Origin: Bacteroidales bacterium
GTDB lineage: Bacteria; Bacteroidota; Bacteroidia; Bacteroidales; P3
Direction of reading: 5' to 3'
DNA: 64,000 nucleotides
Assembly (NCBI GenBank): GCA_017524785.1
Contig: JAFXUY010000010.1
Span: forward strand, 1 to 64,000
In this document: positions 62,405 to 64,000 of the stretch, piece after piece
How the letters are laid out: each line of letters starts with the position of its first letter
Numbering within the stretch: the stretch's first letter is position 1
Program-made: the position numbers and the translations under genes
Notes under the pieces: model-generated
The model's input: the letters and a program-made list of their open reading frames with translations, nothing else
Told to the model about the DNA's origin: nothing
The model's database searches: none

Positions 62405-63736
62405 CTAATTACCTTCAATCAGTTTCTCTATCGTCGCCATTATATTCTCCGACGGCAGTTTGCCTTTATACGGTCCCAGATACTCCTCGAAGAACCGCTC
62501 GCGCCCCTCCTTCATAGGGTCGCTGCCTCCCAGCACCACATCCTCGATGAAATGCTCTATCTCCTCGCGTGTGCGGCCGTGATAGTGCTGGCCGAACGAC
62601 ATGATGCCGAAATCGTTGAACACCTCCTCGGGGTTATTTTTCAGCAGGTACATCACAGGTTTGCGCTGGTATAGATACTCCGTGGTGAAGCTGCAGCTGT
62701 CGTGCATCATCGCATCCGACCCGATAAAGAGGTCCTTATAGTCACCCTCCTCCAGCTGGCAGTTCGGCATCTCCACCCACTTGCGGTAATAGGCCTCCGT
62801 GCGCTCCTCGCCCCACATCTCGATAAGCTTGAACTTCAAGAACTGATGCGGCTTGAAGGCGAACTGCACCCTGTCGGCATACTTCTCCGCCATCTCCAGC
62901 ATCGTGTCACACACATCCAGAAACGTCGAAACAGTGAATGTTCCGTCAATCGTGTGATGCGGCGCCCAGATGATGCGCTTCTTCGCCACATCCTGCTTCC
63001 GCCACACATCCTTAAGTGTATAGTCGTCCCGCAGATACACCTCACACCCGGGGTAACCTGTCACATAGCAGTTCCTCCCCTTCGCATGACTGTACTGCTC
63101 CGCAAAACGCTTGTGTATCGGAGTCTCCAGGAAATAGCATCCTGCCATATTGATGGCCAGCTTGTCGAAGTTGTTCTTGAACAGCTTCATCGATGTGAAT
63201 CCGTACGACACATAGCACGTCAGCCTGTCCACAAAATGATACGCGTGGTACTTCCTCTCCATATCCTTGTACGGACAGGTGAAGAAGACTATATCGGGGT
63301 TCAGCGTCTTCTTTATGTCGACCCATTTCCCCGTCTTCTCGTCGCGCGGAATCACATATTCGAAACCCCTCTCCTCAGCAAACTCGGCCGTGCGGCGTAT
63401 TGTCTTCTCGTTCTCCTCCTCCGAGTAGTTCTTAAAGACAGTGTATGGGATGATGACGATATAAGGATGATACCTCTCGCTCTCCTGCATCGCTTTGAAC
63501 ACGTAGTCCAGCTTCCACATCCCAGGCACCGCCAAGATGAAAGCCACCTCCAGCCGCTCCTTGCCCTGCAGCTTTCTCGTACCGCGCAGCGTGCGCTTCC
63601 TCGCCCACTTTATCCACCAGTGGTACAAAAAGGGGACATGCGTCCTTATTACGTCCGGATAGTGAAACAGAATGCGGAACTCGTAAATCAACGGCGACTC
63701 CACATTCCTCTTCTTCAATGTAGCCAACAGCGACAT
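62405..63736 (-). CDS. CDP-glycerol:glycerophosphate glycerophosphotransferase family protein
   Basis: A 443-residue protein of the TagB/TagF-like family. The family signature appears as RIIWAPHHTIDGT and, later, DAMMHDSCSFTTEYLYQRKPVMYL. Such enzymes add glycerol-phosphate or a related alditol phosphate to surface polymers; in Bacteroidota they sit in polysaccharide or lipopolysaccharide loci. No membrane helix is evident; it is probably peripheral. It is one nt from the short-chain dehydrogenase stop codon. Confidence 0.88.
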   Translation of the reverse strand: MSLLATLKKRNVESPLIYEFRILFHYPDVIRTHVPFLYHWWIKWARKRTLRGTRKLQGKERLEVAFILAVPGMWKLDYVFKAMQESERYHPYIVIIPYTVFKNYSEEENEKTIRRTAEFAEERGFEYVIPRDEKTGKWVDIKKTLNPDIVFFTCPYKDMERKYHAYHFVDRLTCYVSYGFTSMKLFKNNFDKLAINMAGCYFLETPIHKRFAEQYSHAKGRNCYVTGYPGCEVYLRDDYTLKDVWRKQDVAKKRIIWAPHHTIDGTFTVSTFLDVCDTMLEMAEKYADRVQFAFKPHQFLKFKLIEMWGEERTEAYYRKWVEMPNCQLEEGDYKDLFIGSDAMMHDSCSFTTEYLYQRKPVMYLLKNNPEEVFNDFGIMSFGQHYHGRTREEIEHFIEDVVLGGSDPMKEGRERFFEEYLGPYKGKLPSENIMATIEKLIEGN

Positions 63737-63737
63737 C

Positions 63738-64000
63738 CTATTTCCTCATCTGTTTCCTGATAATGATATTCTGGCCATCGAGGCAACGCTCCTCCCGATT
63801 CATCAGGTTGCATACCACCTCTGCCACTTCCGCCGGCTGCATAATCGTCGTCGGGTCCTCGTCAGGCGCCAGCCTTCTCCTCAACTTCGTGGCGCATCGG
63901 CCAGGCGACACACAGTACACCATAATCCCGTACTCCGACAGCTCCGCCGTCAGCGTCTCCGACATCGATATCACGGCCGCCTTCGACGACGCGTAGCTCA
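63738..64000 (-). CDS. short-chain dehydrogenase/reductase (partial, C-terminus)
   Basis: Only the last 87 codons lie in the window; the gene runs off the right edge. The frame enters at YASSKAAVISMSETL, which carries the catalytic Tyr-x-x-x-Lys of the SDR family, followed by VYCVSPGRCATKL, the usual VxPG segment. The tail ends IIIRKQMRK. The substrate cannot be inferred. In this position it may act in the surface-sugar pathway of the neighbouring gene. Confidence 0.9.
   Translation of the reverse strand, partial: SYASSKAAVISMSETLTAELSEYGIMVYCVSPGRCATKLRRRLAPDEDPTTIMQPAEVAEVVCNLMNREERCLDGQNIIIRKQMRK

Overview
The window reads as chromosomal DNA from a member of the order Bacteroidales (phylum Bacteroidota). 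Four things point there. The promoters I can find carry the Bacteroidota -7 box TAnnTTTG, at best with a TTG about 19 nt upstream. A short RpoD-type sigma factor of the kind that reads such promoters is encoded here. Two type IX secretion (T9SS) components, PorU and PorV, are present together with putative T9SS cargo. Many secreted proteins have Bacteroidales-style signal peptides or lipoboxes. Base composition looks GC-rich for the order (by eye, not computed), and HydE plus HydF suggest an anaerobe with an [FeFe] hydrogenase. I cannot name a genus; an uncultured gut or rumen lineage is only a guess.

Layout. 1-187: start of a CPBP-like membrane protein and tRNA-Arg(CCG), minus strand. 310-2460: a secreted protein of unknown function and panB, ending at a strong bidirectional hairpin. 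2517-16186: one minus-strand block of eleven genes read as guaB, three parvulin/SurA-type chaperones, moxR, porU, porV, ispF, clpS, nfeD and floA, so the T9SS maturation genes sit beside periplasmic folding factors. 16492-22972: tlpA-like lipoprotein, outer-membrane protein, ribF, omega-amidase and mutS2. 22950-23447: a DUF4919-like protein. 23728-31063: hydF, a cytidylate-kinase-like gene, folA (each joined by ATGA), then cinA, a DUF486 protein, a shortened beta-mannosidase and a membrane protein. 31280-32760: rsmG and rpoD. 32904-34620: a T9SS-targeted esterase and a lipoprotein. 34685-39994: folD, ffh, hydE and a GH20 hexosaminidase (minus). 40072-45007: flippase, small Cys-rich lipoprotein, PflX-like radical SAM enzyme, hypothetical, pepD. 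45053-53202 (minus): a coiled-coil secreted protein, a PurF-like protein, a DoxX/thioredoxin membrane protein, two more Cys-rich lipoproteins, ftsK and a secreted protein. 53829-62239: a large T9SS type-B protein, a PgpH-type phosphodiesterase, a YfhO-like protein and a glycosyltransferase. 62405-64000 (minus): a CDP-glycerol-transferase-like protein and the end of a short-chain dehydrogenase.

Most genes are recognisable housekeeping or envelope genes. The unusual layer is a set of short, site-specific modular repeats. Three intergenic sites (16298-16388, 23518-23612, 31116-31206) have different sequences but the same plan: four 11-nt modules per arm, arranged as a hairpin. Other sites use 7-, 8- or 10-nt modules, and several of these contain the stop codon of the upstream gene. 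Similar short-word arrays lie inside conserved genes (moxR, mutS2, hydF, beta-mannosidase, a radical SAM gene). In the beta-mannosidase a 4 x 9-nt array stands where the second, Ig-like domain is expected; in hydF a 4 x 7-nt array could in principle switch the frame. A second candidate system is a small family of CxC lipoproteins next to a DoxX/thioredoxin membrane protein.
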